Source: Myxococcales bacterium
GTDB lineage: Bacteria > Myxococcota_A > Polyangia > Polyangiales > JAFGIB01
Direction: 5' to 3'
DNA: 64,000 nt
Assembly (NCBI GenBank): GCA_029880325.1
Contig: JAOUOP010000026.1
Location: 1-64,000 of the forward strand
Part shown: positions 26,182 to 35,423 of the stretch, in pieces
Layout of the letters: each line of letters begins with the position of its first letter
How positions within the stretch are numbered: the first letter of the stretch is position 1
Program-made: the position numbers and the translations under genes
The notes under the pieces: generated by a model
Told to the model about the DNA's origin: nothing
The model's input: the letters and a program-made list of their open reading frames with translations, nothing else
The model's database searches: none

Positions 26182-26567
26182 CGTCATTTCCTTTCGCGCC
26201 GGGCATTGCCACTCCGAGTGCCGCCCGAGCACATCGGCCGTATCGCCCCCCCTTGGCCATGCTTGTCGGAGGTTCTGATCCAGCCATACCTACATCATGG
26301 TGCGCTGCGCTTCAAATCGAGGCATGCGCATTGCAGGGTAGCGCCAAAGCCGCCCTGCCAGGGTCGGTCGGCTCGACCATCGCCGATCGCCATCGCTGCC
26401 CTCGAATGCAGCAAGAAGCCCGACGCGCCCGCCCATGCGCCGCCGCCTCTCGCCCTCATGAGCAGCCTCGCCCGTGGCCTCTGGGATGCGGCGGACCGCA
26501 CCGTAAAGACCTCGGCCATGCGCACATCTAGTTCGCGATCATCTGCCACAAACTGCCAACGTCGAGT
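26182..26567. other. Intergenic region without recognised gene
   Basis: These 386 bases separate two minus-strand genes. Short open frames on both strands are Arg/Ala-rich and have no family features. I see no hairpin with a U-tract and no strong promoter. It presumably carries the promoter of the LLM-class gene. Confidence 0.5.
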
Positions 26568-28619
26568 CTAACGCCGTCGCCAGGTTCGGTGCTCTTCGAA
26601 TTTATCGGGCGAGGTACACTCGGCGCACTTTGGGATTGGGTCGGTGAGGGGATCGCACGGCTTCACCCCCGTTCCCTGCTGGTCGATTCCGTCGTCGATG
26701 CATACCCTGAGCGGAGGCGAGACCCCGACATTGCCGATGGCGTCCTCGCCGCGCGCCGCCAGGCACGCCCAGCCTTCCGGCACGTGATTGAGCAAATCCC
26801 AGGTCTTGCCTGTGCACGCGATGCCGCCGGGCGTCCCCAAGGAGAAGGCAAAGACGGCCGCAAAGCTCTGTCCCGCTTCGCCATAGGGCTGCGGCAGGAC
26901 ACGGCGCATGCTGCTGGCTCCAGAGCACACATAGGGCGGTAGGGTGGTGGCCATACCCGAAGTACACATCAAGCTGGCGCTCGCGGTATGTCCATCTTCC
27001 GAGAAGGCGGTTCCCTCCAGATAGCTCGCCGAGCCGGCGGGCACCACCGCTTCCAGACGCTGCAGCCCCGGCCTGTCGATGAGGCCGAGGTCTTCAAAGT
27101 TGATCTCGTCGCAAACGCCGTCGCCGTCGGTGTCGATCAGGAGATCGAAATCGGGCACCTGCACGTAGAGCTCGACGCTGTCCTCGTTCATTCCGGCGTG
27201 GTGGGCAACATTCTCACCGGGCAAGACGTTGGTACGTTCGACCGCGAAAACGCGATGGAGGGACGGGCCGGGCACCACGTCGAGGTCGTTGGTGGCGTCG
27301 GGCCCGACCGGGTCAAAGGCCCCCGAGCACACCCTCGTCGACTCGTCGAGCATGTAGTATTCGCGAATTAACGGTGGGTCAAGGCTCAAGATCGGCGCCA
27401 CGTTGTCCAGCAGCAAGAGGTGGGAGATCGTGGATTCGTTTGCCACCAGATCCATGGCGGTGATGTTGATGCTCAGCTGCGTGCGATCCTGAAACGCGTC
27501 GATGCGGGTGTCGAAGCGGGCCCTGTAGGTCGTGCCCACCTGATCCCACTTCGTCAGCAGGACCGTCTCGTTGTTGACGTTGGCGACGACGGTGTCGGAG
27601 GCGACCCCGGAGGGATCGGAGATCTCCAACACCAGCTCCACCTGCCCCCGCACGATGGTCGAGTCCTTCGGACTCTTGACCACGATGGTCGGCCCCTCGG
27701 CGTCGAGCTTGAACATATGTGTGACCGAGCGCCTGGGCGCGCTGGGGCTTCGGCTGCTGGCAGCCGAGATCTCGATGTCGACGTCGGTCGGCGGCATGGG
27801 AAAACGCGAGCGATCGTCGAAGTCGATGCTGGTGGTATAGATGCCGGCCTGTGACGGGTCTTCCGTCAGCTCGAAGAGCTGCCCCAGCACGCGGAATTGC
27901 AGGTCTTTGGGCTCAGCCTCGAGATCACCCTCGGCGATCGGCGCAGGCAGCACTTCGATCTTCATCAACACCGGCAGCTTCAAAGCGTGGTTGCTCCCGT
28001 CCTCCGGAGCGAGAATCCGCAGGCTGGGGCCGAGGTCGAGCAGGGTGTCGAGCTCCGCGGTTCCCTGCAGGCTCGGGCTGCCGGTGTCGCCCGCAGAACA
28101 CCTGAAGCGCAGCGGACCGTTGGGGATCTCATCGACAAAGAAGGTCGCCTCGAACTCTTCGGCCCCCACCGCCGCGACCGTGCCCGCAATTGAATCGGTC
28201 GGCTCGTCCAGGTCGACGCGTTCGATGGTCACGCTCTGCTGATCGACCTCCCTGGCCTCGGGGTGGTCTGCTTTTCTCACCGCACAACGCACGCTGACCA
28301 TCGAGGTCGTGACGACCTCGTCCCCGTTGGGATCGCTCGCCGCGGACGGGGAGAGGATCTCCACCACAGGCGCAGCAGCCGACCCGGCACCGGCATCCAC
28401 GACGGAATCCACGCCGCCCGAGCCGGCAGCTCCGCTGTCGGCGCCCGGCGCCGCGGCGCTGCCGTCAGGCTGTGAGGCGCCAGCGTCGTCGCGCCGGTTC
28501 ACTCGACCCGTGGAATCGTCGGGGTCGGTGGTCACCGTGAGCGTGCGGACATCATCCCCACACCCGAACATCGACAACAGCGCAGCAAAGCCTAGCCCAC
28601 AAAGCATTCCCAATCGCAT
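26568..28619 (-). CDS. Large secreted lipoprotein with Ig-like domains
   Basis: A 683-residue lipoprotein. ATG 28619 follows AGGGGAG by about eight bases, and the signal ends ALLSMFGC. An Asp/Gly/Ala-rich linker follows (to about residue 90). Then several beta-sandwich units appear, recognisable by repeated phrases such as ILAPEDGSNHALKLPVLMK and VVKSPKDSTIVRGQVELV, the latter typical of bacterial Ig-like repeats. The C-terminal 200 residues contain paired Cys (CSGAFDP, CDEINF, CTSGMA, CVCSG-type). It ends HRTWRRR. Role unknown; surface display is likely. Confidence 0.65.
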   Translation of the reverse strand: MRLGMLCGLGFAALLSMFGCGDDVRTLTVTTDPDDSTGRVNRRDDAGASQPDGSAAAPGADSGAAGSGGVDSVVDAGAGSAAAPVVEILSPSAASDPNGDEVVTTSMVSVRCAVRKADHPEAREVDQQSVTIERVDLDEPTDSIAGTVAAVGAEEFEATFFVDEIPNGPLRFRCSAGDTGSPSLQGTAELDTLLDLGPSLRILAPEDGSNHALKLPVLMKIEVLPAPIAEGDLEAEPKDLQFRVLGQLFELTEDPSQAGIYTTSIDFDDRSRFPMPPTDVDIEISAASSRSPSAPRRSVTHMFKLDAEGPTIVVKSPKDSTIVRGQVELVLEISDPSGVASDTVVANVNNETVLLTKWDQVGTTYRARFDTRIDAFQDRTQLSINITAMDLVANESTISHLLLLDNVAPILSLDPPLIREYYMLDESTRVCSGAFDPVGPDATNDLDVVPGPSLHRVFAVERTNVLPGENVAHHAGMNEDSVELYVQVPDFDLLIDTDGDGVCDEINFEDLGLIDRPGLQRLEAVVPAGSASYLEGTAFSEDGHTASASLMCTSGMATTLPPYVCSGASSMRRVLPQPYGEAGQSFAAVFAFSLGTPGGIACTGKTWDLLNHVPEGWACLAARGEDAIGNVGVSPPLRVCIDDGIDQQGTGVKPCDPLTDPIPKCAECTSPDKFEEHRTWRRR

Positions 28620-28775
28620 CAATGTCGCTCCCCTCGCCCATCGGAGACGGTCTTCCAGGGTAGCACGGCCGCTGCGATCTCCCACCACAGCGCAAGGGGC
28701 CTGTCGCCACAGGTCGGCGCACGCGCACCCCGGTTCGCTCACCCATGACAGCGCTTTGACACCCGCTTTGAAGCC

Positions 28776-28787
28776 GGTGTTAACACC
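28776..28787. promoter_or_regulatory. Perfect 12-bp palindrome GGTGTTAACACC
   Basis: This palindrome lies in the 198-base gap upstream of the lipoprotein at 28619. A further half-site-like copy, GACACCCG, lies about 17 bases away at 28758-28765. The size and symmetry suggest a binding site for a dimeric regulator; which one is not visible. Confidence 0.3.
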
Positions 28788-28817
28788 CGAGGGGCGGGCC
28801 GCAACCGCGCGCAGCCG

Positions 28818-30572
28818 CTACAGCCGCAGCTGCCCACTCTGGATGTCCGCGTAGACCTCGGGCGTCAGCGGCACGTAGACCTTTTGCTGCGGATGGCGGA
28901 AGTAGAGCGGGTCGCCGATGGCGCTGGGGTCGAAGCCCTCCTTGCGCAGGTCGGCTTTCTTGAGCTTGAGGGTGCCGGTGGTCTCCATCTGCTCCTGCAG
29001 CCGCAGGAAGATGGGACGCGCGTAGCCGGGCAGGTTTTGGTCCACGTGGCGCTGGAAGGCGTCGGCGTCGAAGTCGCCGCGCAGCACGATGGAGGCCATG
29101 CCGGCGCGGCCTTCGGTGCCCTCGATCTGGACGCCGTAGACGTTGACCTCTTCAGTGCCCGACCAGCTGGCGATCTGTTCCTGCACCTCGAAGGTCGAGA
29201 CGTTTTCCCCCTTCCAGCGGAAGGTGTCGCCCATGCGGTCGACAAAATAGAGGCGGCGAACGCGATCCATGCGCAGCATGTCGCCGGTGTTGAAGTAGGC
29301 GTCACCCTTCTGAAAGACGTCGCGTAGGATCTTGCTGTTGGTCGCCGCCTTGTCCTCGTAGCCGTCGAAGCTGGCGCGCTTGGAGATCTTGCCGATCAAC
29401 ACGCCCGGCTGGTCGGCCTTGCACTTGACCATGAAGCCGCCTGGACCGCGCAGGAAGTCGTCGGCCTCGTCGTCCCAGCGCACCAACACGCCGCCCATCA
29501 GTCTTCCGACCGAGCCGACCGCGTTGTCGATGTTGAGAGTGCCGACGTTGCCCTCGGTGGAACCGTAGAACTCGCCCACCCGCTTGACCCCGAAGCGCTG
29601 CTGGAATCCGGGCCAGATGTCGGGGCGCAGGCCGTTGCCGACCATGGCGCGAACCTTGTGGTCGCGATCACCCGGCTGCGGCGGCTGGTTCATCAGGTAG
29701 CGGCACAGCTCGCCGATGTAGATGAAGCCGGTGGCCTCGTGCTGGCGCACGTCATCCCAGAAGCGGCTGGCCGAAAAGCGTCGCGCGAGGGCCATGGTGG
29801 CGCCGTAGGAGATCACCGAGCCGGTGCACACGCCGATGCCGTTGGTGTGGTAGAGCGGCAGGCAGTTGTAGATCACGTCGCTCTCGTCGAGCCCCCAACC
29901 CACGCCACCGAGGGCCTGGCCCAGGGCGTAGAGCCTGAGGTGGCGCACCAGGGCGGCCTTGGGCAGGCCGGTGGTGCCCGAAGTGTAGATGTAGGCGGCC
30001 AGATCCGAGAGACGGTTTTGTCCGGTCTGGGCCGGGTTTTCCTCGCTCTTACCTTCCAGTTGAGCCGACCAGGACGTCAGGCCCGCGCCCTCGGGCGCCT
30101 GCTGGCCCGCTTCGACGTCGACGAAGAGGTGCTGGGGGAGCTGCAGGCGATCGGCGATGGCCTGGAAGGCCTCCACATGCTCGCCACCGACGACGATGGC
30201 CTTGGGCGAGCAGATGCGCAGGGTGTGGGCCAGGGGCTCGCCGCTGTTGTGGGTGTTGATCAGGGCGGCGACAGCTCCGAGCTTGCCGGCGGCGAAGAAG
30301 TGCCACAGAAACTCGGGGCGGTTGTCCATCATCAGCGCCACCACGTCGCCCTTGCCGAAGCCCAGGGCGCTGTAGGCGCTGGCGTGGCGATTGACCAGGG
30401 CGTTGGCCTCGCGGTAGCTGAAGCTCTGGTCCTCGAAGCGCAGGAAGGTGTTGCCGCCGTTCTTGGACGCGGCTTGCTGCTCGAGCAGATAGGCCACGGT
30501 GGTGTTGCTGTCGGGACGGGCGAAGAACATGCCCTTGCCGGCGCGGTACAGCCTTCGAATCGTCTTGAGCAT
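28818..30572 (-). CDS. FATP-type very-long-chain acyl-CoA synthetase
   Basis: A 584-residue AMP-forming enzyme that activates fatty acids with ATP and CoA. It has the adenylation motif YIYTSGTTGLPKAA near residue 195, EFYGSTEGN near 330 and the late motif YFVDRMGDTFRWKGENVST. These spellings are typical of the FATP/ACSVL (SLC27-like) branch, which also couples to uptake of very-long-chain or steroid-like acids. The ATG at 30572 (MLKTIRRLYRAGKG) opens with a short basic amphipathic segment. It lies 106 bases after the UbiD-type gene on the same strand. Confidence 0.88.
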   Translation of the reverse strand: MLKTIRRLYRAGKGMFFARPDSNTTVAYLLEQQAASKNGGNTFLRFEDQSFSYREANALVNRHASAYSALGFGKGDVVALMMDNRPEFLWHFFAAGKLGAVAALINTHNSGEPLAHTLRICSPKAIVVGGEHVEAFQAIADRLQLPQHLFVDVEAGQQAPEGAGLTSWSAQLEGKSEENPAQTGQNRLSDLAAYIYTSGTTGLPKAALVRHLRLYALGQALGGVGWGLDESDVIYNCLPLYHTNGIGVCTGSVISYGATMALARRFSASRFWDDVRQHEATGFIYIGELCRYLMNQPPQPGDRDHKVRAMVGNGLRPDIWPGFQQRFGVKRVGEFYGSTEGNVGTLNIDNAVGSVGRLMGGVLVRWDDEADDFLRGPGGFMVKCKADQPGVLIGKISKRASFDGYEDKAATNSKILRDVFQKGDAYFNTGDMLRMDRVRRLYFVDRMGDTFRWKGENVSTFEVQEQIASWSGTEEVNVYGVQIEGTEGRAGMASIVLRGDFDADAFQRHVDQNLPGYARPIFLRLQEQMETTGTLKLKKADLRKEGFDPSAIGDPLYFRHPQQKVYVPLTPEVYADIQSGQLRL

Positions 30573-30678
30573 CGCGTTGTCTCCGGACGGCTTCCCGCGC
30601 CTGGGCGCAGCAGCCGGGCGCATAGTGACGGCGGCCGGGCCCGGGATCAATCCCCGCGAGCGCACAGGCCGGGGGCGA

Positions 30679-32532
30679 TCAAAAGAGGCCGTGCAGCGGC
30701 CCACCGGGGGCCGCGAGGGCATCGACGCGGCGGCTCACCTCCGGATCCTCGCAGAGCGGCGGCGCGTGGTGGGGCTTGATACGGGCATCGATCACCAGCG
30801 GCAGGCGACAGCCCCAGTGTTTGTCGACGACTTCGGCACCGGCACCGTGGACGTCGCGGGCCGGATCGCTGCGTGTGAAGGTGATCCACAGGAAATTGTC
30901 GAGACTGCGCGCGCACTGCTCGCTGTCGTCGCAGAGCACGACCAGGGGCCAGGCGGCGAGCGCCGGCGTGCTTCCGAGCTGGGCGCAAAGCTCGGCGAGC
31001 CAGGCGCGCTCGGCACCGCGCTCGGCGCTGGCCGCACGGGCGCGGACGGCGAGCACACCGGGCAGGCACAGTCGCGGCTCGGACAGACCCGCGGGCAGCG
31101 CGAGGTCTGTGGGCAGCTCGCTGCTGAGCTGCCTGCGTGGCGGGCCCAGGGCCGCGATGACCAGCTTGGAGCCCTCATTGATGGCGTCGCCCGTGTAGTC
31201 GAGGGTGTCGATGGTGGTGCGGGTGTGGAAATGCAGATCGCGGGAGGGCTCGAAGCGGGCGAGCAGGTGCTCGAAAAAGCCGCGCACGTCACCGATGTCG
31301 AGCGCGGGGGCGTCGGCCTCGCTGGCGATGAAGAGGTACTTGGCGAGCGAGATCTGGCCCTGGCCGAGCAGGGCGTGGGCCTGGGTCAGCAGCTCGGCCG
31401 GGCGCGAGCTGTCGGCGTAGGGCGTGTAGCGCTCGCTTCCGAGGGCCAGCAGCAGCGGGTGCACGCCGGTGGCGTCGACCGCGTGCACGGCACGCACGCC
31501 CGGCACCACGGTGGGGATCACGGGGCCGGTCAGCTCGTGGATCAGGGCTCCGAAGGTGGTGTCTTCCTGGGGTGGACGGCCCACCACGGTGAACGGCCAG
31601 ATGGCGCCGGGGCGGTGGTAGACGGCGTCGACGCGCATCACCGGGAAGTCATGGCGCAGGCTGTAGTAGCCCAGGTGATCGCCGAAGGGGCCCTCGGGCT
31701 TTTGGCGCCTGGGGTCGATGCTGCCGACGAGGCAGAAGTCGGCCTCGGCGTGCAGCGGCAGGGGCTGGCTGGCGGAGGGGGGGGGCGTAGCCATGGGTAC
31801 GCGACGGCCACCGAGGGCGCCGGCGAAGGTCAGCTCGGAGAGGCCCTCGGGCAGCGGCATCACGGCCGAAAGCGTCATCGCCGGAGGCCCGCCGACGAAG
31901 ACGTTGACCGGCAGCGACTCGCCGCGGCGCAGGGCGGCGCTGTGGTGGACGCCGATGCCGCGGTGGATCTGGTAGTGCAGACCGACCTCGCGCTCGGCTT
32001 CGTAGTCATTGCCCGCCAGTTGAATGCGGTACATCCCCAGGTTGCCCGTCATCAAGGAGGGGCGCTCCGGATCCTGGGTGTAGACCTGGGGCAGCGTGAT
32101 GAAGGGGCCGCCGTCGTCGGGCCAGCTCTTGATCTGCGGCAGCGCCGACAGCGTGGTGGTGTGGGCCAGCACAGGGCCGGAACGCACCGCCCGGGGCAGC
32201 ATGGAAAGGGCGGTGAAAGGCGTCTTCCAGTAGCGAAAGGGAGCGCGCCAGAAGGCCGCGGGGTCGACCTTGAGCTCGACCAGGCGACGCACCGCTTCGA
32301 GCGTGTCGCGGAAGATGAAGTGGGCGCGCTCGAGGGTTCCGAAGAGGTTGCACAGCACCGGGAAGTCGGTGCCGCGCACCTGCGAGAAGTAGAGCGCGGG
32401 GCCACCTGCGCGGTAGAGGCGGCGCTGGATCTCGGCCAGCTCGAGTGCGGGATCGACTTCGGCGTCGATGCGGCGCAGCTGGCCGTGGCGCTCCAGGTCT
32501 TCGACGCAGGCTCGTAGCGAACGGTAGCTCAT
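30679..32532 (-). CDS. UbiD-family decarboxylase, long form
   Basis: A 617-residue prenylated-FMN-dependent decarboxylase. The N-terminus MSYRSLRACVEDLERHGQLRRI, the internal TGNLGMYRIQLAGND and HYQIHRGIGVHH, and PEGPFGDHLGYYS near residue 290 are UbiD hallmarks. Classical UbiD is about 490 residues; the long form is typical of decarboxylases acting in menaquinone (futalosine) routes of epsilonproteobacteria and relatives. The step is therefore probably removal of a carboxylate from an aromatic or naphthoate precursor. No UbiX partner is present in this window. An ATG 15 bases upstream is possible. Confidence 0.85.
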   Translation of the reverse strand: MSYRSLRACVEDLERHGQLRRIDAEVDPALELAEIQRRLYRAGGPALYFSQVRGTDFPVLCNLFGTLERAHFIFRDTLEAVRRLVELKVDPAAFWRAPFRYWKTPFTALSMLPRAVRSGPVLAHTTTLSALPQIKSWPDDGGPFITLPQVYTQDPERPSLMTGNLGMYRIQLAGNDYEAEREVGLHYQIHRGIGVHHSAALRRGESLPVNVFVGGPPAMTLSAVMPLPEGLSELTFAGALGGRRVPMATPPPSASQPLPLHAEADFCLVGSIDPRRQKPEGPFGDHLGYYSLRHDFPVMRVDAVYHRPGAIWPFTVVGRPPQEDTTFGALIHELTGPVIPTVVPGVRAVHAVDATGVHPLLLALGSERYTPYADSSRPAELLTQAHALLGQGQISLAKYLFIASEADAPALDIGDVRGFFEHLLARFEPSRDLHFHTRTTIDTLDYTGDAINEGSKLVIAALGPPRRQLSSELPTDLALPAGLSEPRLCLPGVLAVRARAASAERGAERAWLAELCAQLGSTPALAAWPLVVLCDDSEQCARSLDNFLWITFTRSDPARDVHGAGAEVVDKHWGCRLPLVIDARIKPHHAPPLCEDPEVSRRVDALAAPGGPLHGLF

Positions 32533-32687
32533 GACCGACCGGGCCACGCACGAGGAGACGAGGGCGCGCGGGCAGGGGGACAGAGCCTACTCGGATCGCC
32601 GCGGTTGTCACCGCAGCGCTCGCCCGGTAGGCCATGGGCTGCCGTCCGCCGCGGAATGCGGCGGCGGAGGCTTGGGCAAGCGCGGGC

Positions 32688-32951
32688 TCAGTTGGGCGCA
32701 GCCGCAACGGCGGCTGGCAGCATGCTCTCGGAGAGGAAGACGCGGCAGGCCTGGGGCGTCAGGTTGTACTGCTTGATCTTGTTGAGCAGGGTCCGCCTCG
32801 AAATACCCAGCGCCATGGCCGCGTGGGTGCGGTTCTGGGAATGCTCCTCCAGAACGCGCGCAATCTCGTTGCGCTCGGCGGCGCGGCAGATCGCCCACAG
32901 GCGGCGAGGACCTTCTTTGACTTCACGATCGATGGGGTCGACTTGCATCAT
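32688..32951 (-). CDS. Small Fis-type DNA-binding protein
   Basis: An 87-residue protein whose residues 30-70 form a Fis-type helix-turn-helix (NRTHAAMALGISRRTLLNKI), the DNA-binding end of NtrC-type activators. No receiver or AAA+ sigma54 domain is attached or adjacent, so it is a stand-alone Fis-like protein. It may act as a nucleoid or local regulator. Two adjacent ATGs (32951, 32948) are possible starts. Location between UbiD and the 3-hydroxyacyl-CoA dehydrogenase gives no clear target. Confidence 0.75.
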   Translation of the reverse strand: MMQVDPIDREVKEGPRRLWAICRAAERNEIARVLEEHSQNRTHAAMALGISRRTLLNKIKQYNLTPQACRVFLSESMLPAAVAAAPN

Positions 32952-33174
32952 CCGTCACACTCTCCGTTGGGGTTTTGCAGCCCGGGCGTACTGACCCGTG
33001 CCCCAAAAGTAGGTGATTGCCTCGTAGCGAGTACCTGTCCCTTCAGTGGGGCGCACTGTGGGAACCGGTCGGAGGTTTCTGTAGGTTGATGCGAAACTTA
33101 TTGCGCCGTTCGTACTGGCGGGCTGCGCCAGCGGCGACGCACCCATATTTGCAGCAGCCGCAAAATGGGGACGG

Positions 33175-33213
33175 ACGCAAAACGACGGCACCGGATGGCG
33201 CCGTCGTTCTTGC
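33175..33213 (-). terminator. Terminator-like hairpin after the 3-hydroxyacyl-CoA dehydrogenase
   Basis: ACGACGGC (33182-33189) pairs with GCCGTCGT (33200-33207), and ACGCAA/TTGCGT extends the stem. Read on the minus strand the stem ends in GTTTTGCG, a short U-tract. It lies about 50 bases beyond the gene ending at 33264. The rest of the 312-base gap to 32951 contains an imperfect palindrome around 33018-33048 and no convincing gene. Confidence 0.55.
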
Positions 33214-33263
33214 GTATGGGTTGGACGGAGGACCGTTCAAAGCGAGCGAAGGCTCGCGCGCTC

Positions 33264-34157
33264 TCAGGCGTCGATCTTGATCGCGCTGTTGAGAACGGGC
33301 TTTTCGCCGCTGTAGTCGTAGATGCCGATGCCGCTCTTGCGGCCAAGCTGACCGGCGCTGTGGAGCTGCTCGAGCGTGGCCGGGATGCGGTAGCGCTCGT
33401 CCTTGAGCTCGCGGCGCATGGTGTCGGCCATGGCGTAGACGATGTCGAGGCCGATCAGATCGCTCAGGGCCAGCGGGCCCATGGGGTGGCCACAGCCGAG
33501 CTTCATGGCCGTGTCGATGCCCTCGGCGCTGGCGATGCCCGACTCGAGGGTCTCGATGCCGTGTAGCAGGTAGGGCACCAGCAGGCGGTTAACCACGTAG
33601 CCGGGCGTGGCCTTGATGCGCACGGGGGTCTTGCCGATCTCGGCACAGTAGGCCTCTGCGCGCTGGTAGACGTAGTCGGCGGTGCCCTCGATGCCGCCGA
33701 GCTCGACCAGCTCCATGGCGGGCACGGGGCTGAAGAAGTGCAGGCCCACGAAGCGCTCGGGACGCTCGAGGGACTGGGCCAGGCTCTCCAGGCGCAGCGA
33801 AGAGGTGTTGGTGCCGAGCACCGCCTCGGGGTGCATCTGGGCCTCGACCTTCTTGAGCAACTCGGCCTTCAGGGCCTCGTCTTCGACGGCGGACTCGATC
33901 ACGAGGTCGGCGTCGGCCACAGCCGCCAGGTCGGAGCTGAAGCTGATGCGGTCGAGCACCTGCTGGCACTGCTCCTCGGTCATCTTGCCCTTCTTGACGC
34001 GGCGACCCAGGGACTGGCCGATCTTGGAGCGCGGCCCCTCGAGGTCACCTGGAGTGGCCTTGATCGCCGTCACAGCAATACCGGCGGCGGCCGTCACCTC
34101 GACGATGCCACGCCCCATCATCCCGCACCCCACAACCGCTACCTTACCGATTCCCAT
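33264..34157 (-). CDS. 3-hydroxyacyl-CoA dehydrogenase (3-hydroxybutyryl-CoA dehydrogenase type)
   Basis: A 297-residue NAD-dependent enzyme that oxidises 3-hydroxyacyl-CoA in beta-oxidation or reduces acetoacetyl-CoA in butyrate-type routes. GCGMMGRG near residue 10 binds NAD. The catalytic His lies in VGLHFFSPVPAMELVE, and VVNRLLVPYL and GHPMGPLALSDLIGLD complete the C-terminal domain. GAGGAG about eight bases upstream fixes the ATG at 34157. It has the size of the stand-alone (Hbd/PaaH) form, not a fused FadB. A weak TTGACC/TAGACA promoter may lie at 34209-34237. Confidence 0.92.
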   Translation of the reverse strand: MGIGKVAVVGCGMMGRGIVEVTAAAGIAVTAIKATPGDLEGPRSKIGQSLGRRVKKGKMTEEQCQQVLDRISFSSDLAAVADADLVIESAVEDEALKAELLKKVEAQMHPEAVLGTNTSSLRLESLAQSLERPERFVGLHFFSPVPAMELVELGGIEGTADYVYQRAEAYCAEIGKTPVRIKATPGYVVNRLLVPYLLHGIETLESGIASAEGIDTAMKLGCGHPMGPLALSDLIGLDIVYAMADTMRRELKDERYRIPATLEQLHSAGQLGRKSGIGIYDYSGEKPVLNSAIKIDA

Positions 34158-34531
34158 CGAAGTACTCCTCGCTGCAAGCACGCTGTTACAGCTCGCGCTG
34201 CGTGAAGGTGTCTAACCTACATCCTGCCGCCGGTCAATCGAGTAATACAAATGCTTTGAATTCCGGGCAGTTGCGGATCTCTGATGTCCATAAAGAAGGA
34301 CGTTTGTGGTCGTGCCTATAGCATGCCGAAAACGTCCTGGCAGCCTCAGAAAGGCGGTTTTGCGAGCAGTTTTCTGCGCATCGCGACGGCGCCGCTGCGG
34401 GCTTCCCCCGACGCCGTGAAAACGTCCCGCCGTGAAAAGGTCGTCCTGGCAGCTTTTTGCGGGGCGGCTTCGGCGCATGTGGGCGTGAACGCTCGACCTC
34501 CCAGGTGTGGGAGAGTAGGCTCCTGACCCAC
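34158..34531. other. Intergenic region with short direct repeats
   Basis: This 374-base gap lies between divergent genes. CGTCCTGGCAGC occurs twice (34333-34344 and 34442-34453), each near A-rich GAAAA stretches. The remainder shows no gene; apparent long frames on the minus strand are antisense to the lipoprotein at 34532. It should hold promoters for both neighbours. Confidence 0.4.
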
Positions 34532-35308
34532 ATGGATTGCGCTCGGCCGGACCCGATGCTGCGAAGGTGGTCGCGGGCTGCTGCCGGCGGGCGAGCAGCG
34601 CTCCTGTGGTCGGCGCTGCTTCTGGCGGGCTGGGGCTGCGATGTGACTTCGCGGTCGCAGCTGTTCCTCGATGGGGGCGCCTCCGGCGACGCGGCCTCCG
34701 CCCCCGTTGCGACGCCTGACGCGGCCACCAGCGTCCAACCCCTGATGCTCGCGCCCATCTGCGAGCGGCTCATCGTTCGCCTGACCGAGTGCGGCCTCCT
34801 CACGCCCGGCACCCATCCCTGCCGCGAGCCCGATGAAGTGGCCCCCCACTGCATTTACCAATGCATGGTCGGGGGCTCCTGTTCCGATTTGGTGATCGCC
34901 GTCTGCGCCGAGCTGGTGCCCGGCGTGGACCTGGGCACCTACAGCGGGGACTTCCTCGACTGCCTCGAGGCCTGCGCCACGGCCGAGTTCAGCTGCGCCG
35001 ATACCCAAACAATTCCACACGCCTTTCGCTGCGATGAAATCCCGGACTGCGAAGACGGCTCCGATGAGGTCGGCTGCCCGGCGCGCTACGTGGAGTGCGG
35101 AGATGGCCAGCGCGTCCACACCATCTGGAGCTGCGATGGGCTGCCCGACTGCGCCGATGGAAAAGACGAGGCCGACTGCCCCATGTTTTCCTGTGACGAC
35201 GGCGCTGCGATCCCCACCTACCTGCACTGCAACGGTCGAATGGACTGCCAGGACGGTTCCGACGAGGTCGGCTGTTCCCAATCCCTGTGCGACTCGCTGG
35301 CCGAGTAA
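34532..35308 (+). CDS. Lipoprotein with three LDL-receptor class A repeats
   Basis: A 258-residue lipoprotein; the signal LLWSALLLAGWGC ends at the lipidated Cys. After an Asp/Ala-rich linker and a Cys-containing central domain (about residues 75-150), the C-terminus holds three LDLa modules. Each has six Cys and the acidic calcium box: CEDGSDEVGC, CADGKDEADC and CQDGSDEVGC. LDLa modules are mainly animal extracellular ligand-binding domains and are rare in bacteria. The start is uncertain: ATG 34532 or 34556, neither with a good Shine-Dalgarno. A Ca2+-dependent surface binding role is likely by family. Confidence 0.8.
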   Translation: MDCARPDPMLRRWSRAAAGGRAALLWSALLLAGWGCDVTSRSQLFLDGGASGDAASAPVATPDAATSVQPLMLAPICERLIVRLTECGLLTPGTHPCREPDEVAPHCIYQCMVGGSCSDLVIAVCAELVPGVDLGTYSGDFLDCLEACATAEFSCADTQTIPHAFRCDEIPDCEDGSDEVGCPARYVECGDGQRVHTIWSCDGLPDCADGKDEADCPMFSCDDGAAIPTYLHCNGRMDCQDGSDEVGCSQSLCDSLAE

Positions 35309-35423
35309 TCCCCGAGCATCTCACCGGGGGCACCCGCCGAGACCGCAAATCACTGGCCTTTCCTCCCCGCCAAGGCTCTAAGATCCCCCCACCCCTGCCC
35401 TGCCTGGCACGGCCGCCATCACC

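Noticed and set aside
30499..32517. 672-codon plus-strand frame
   Set aside because: Antisense to the UbiD-type gene, whose motifs are unambiguous.
32955..33191. 78-codon minus-strand frame upstream of the Fis-type gene
   Set aside because: It runs through the terminator-like hairpin and has no recognisable homology, though its middle part is somewhat protein-like.
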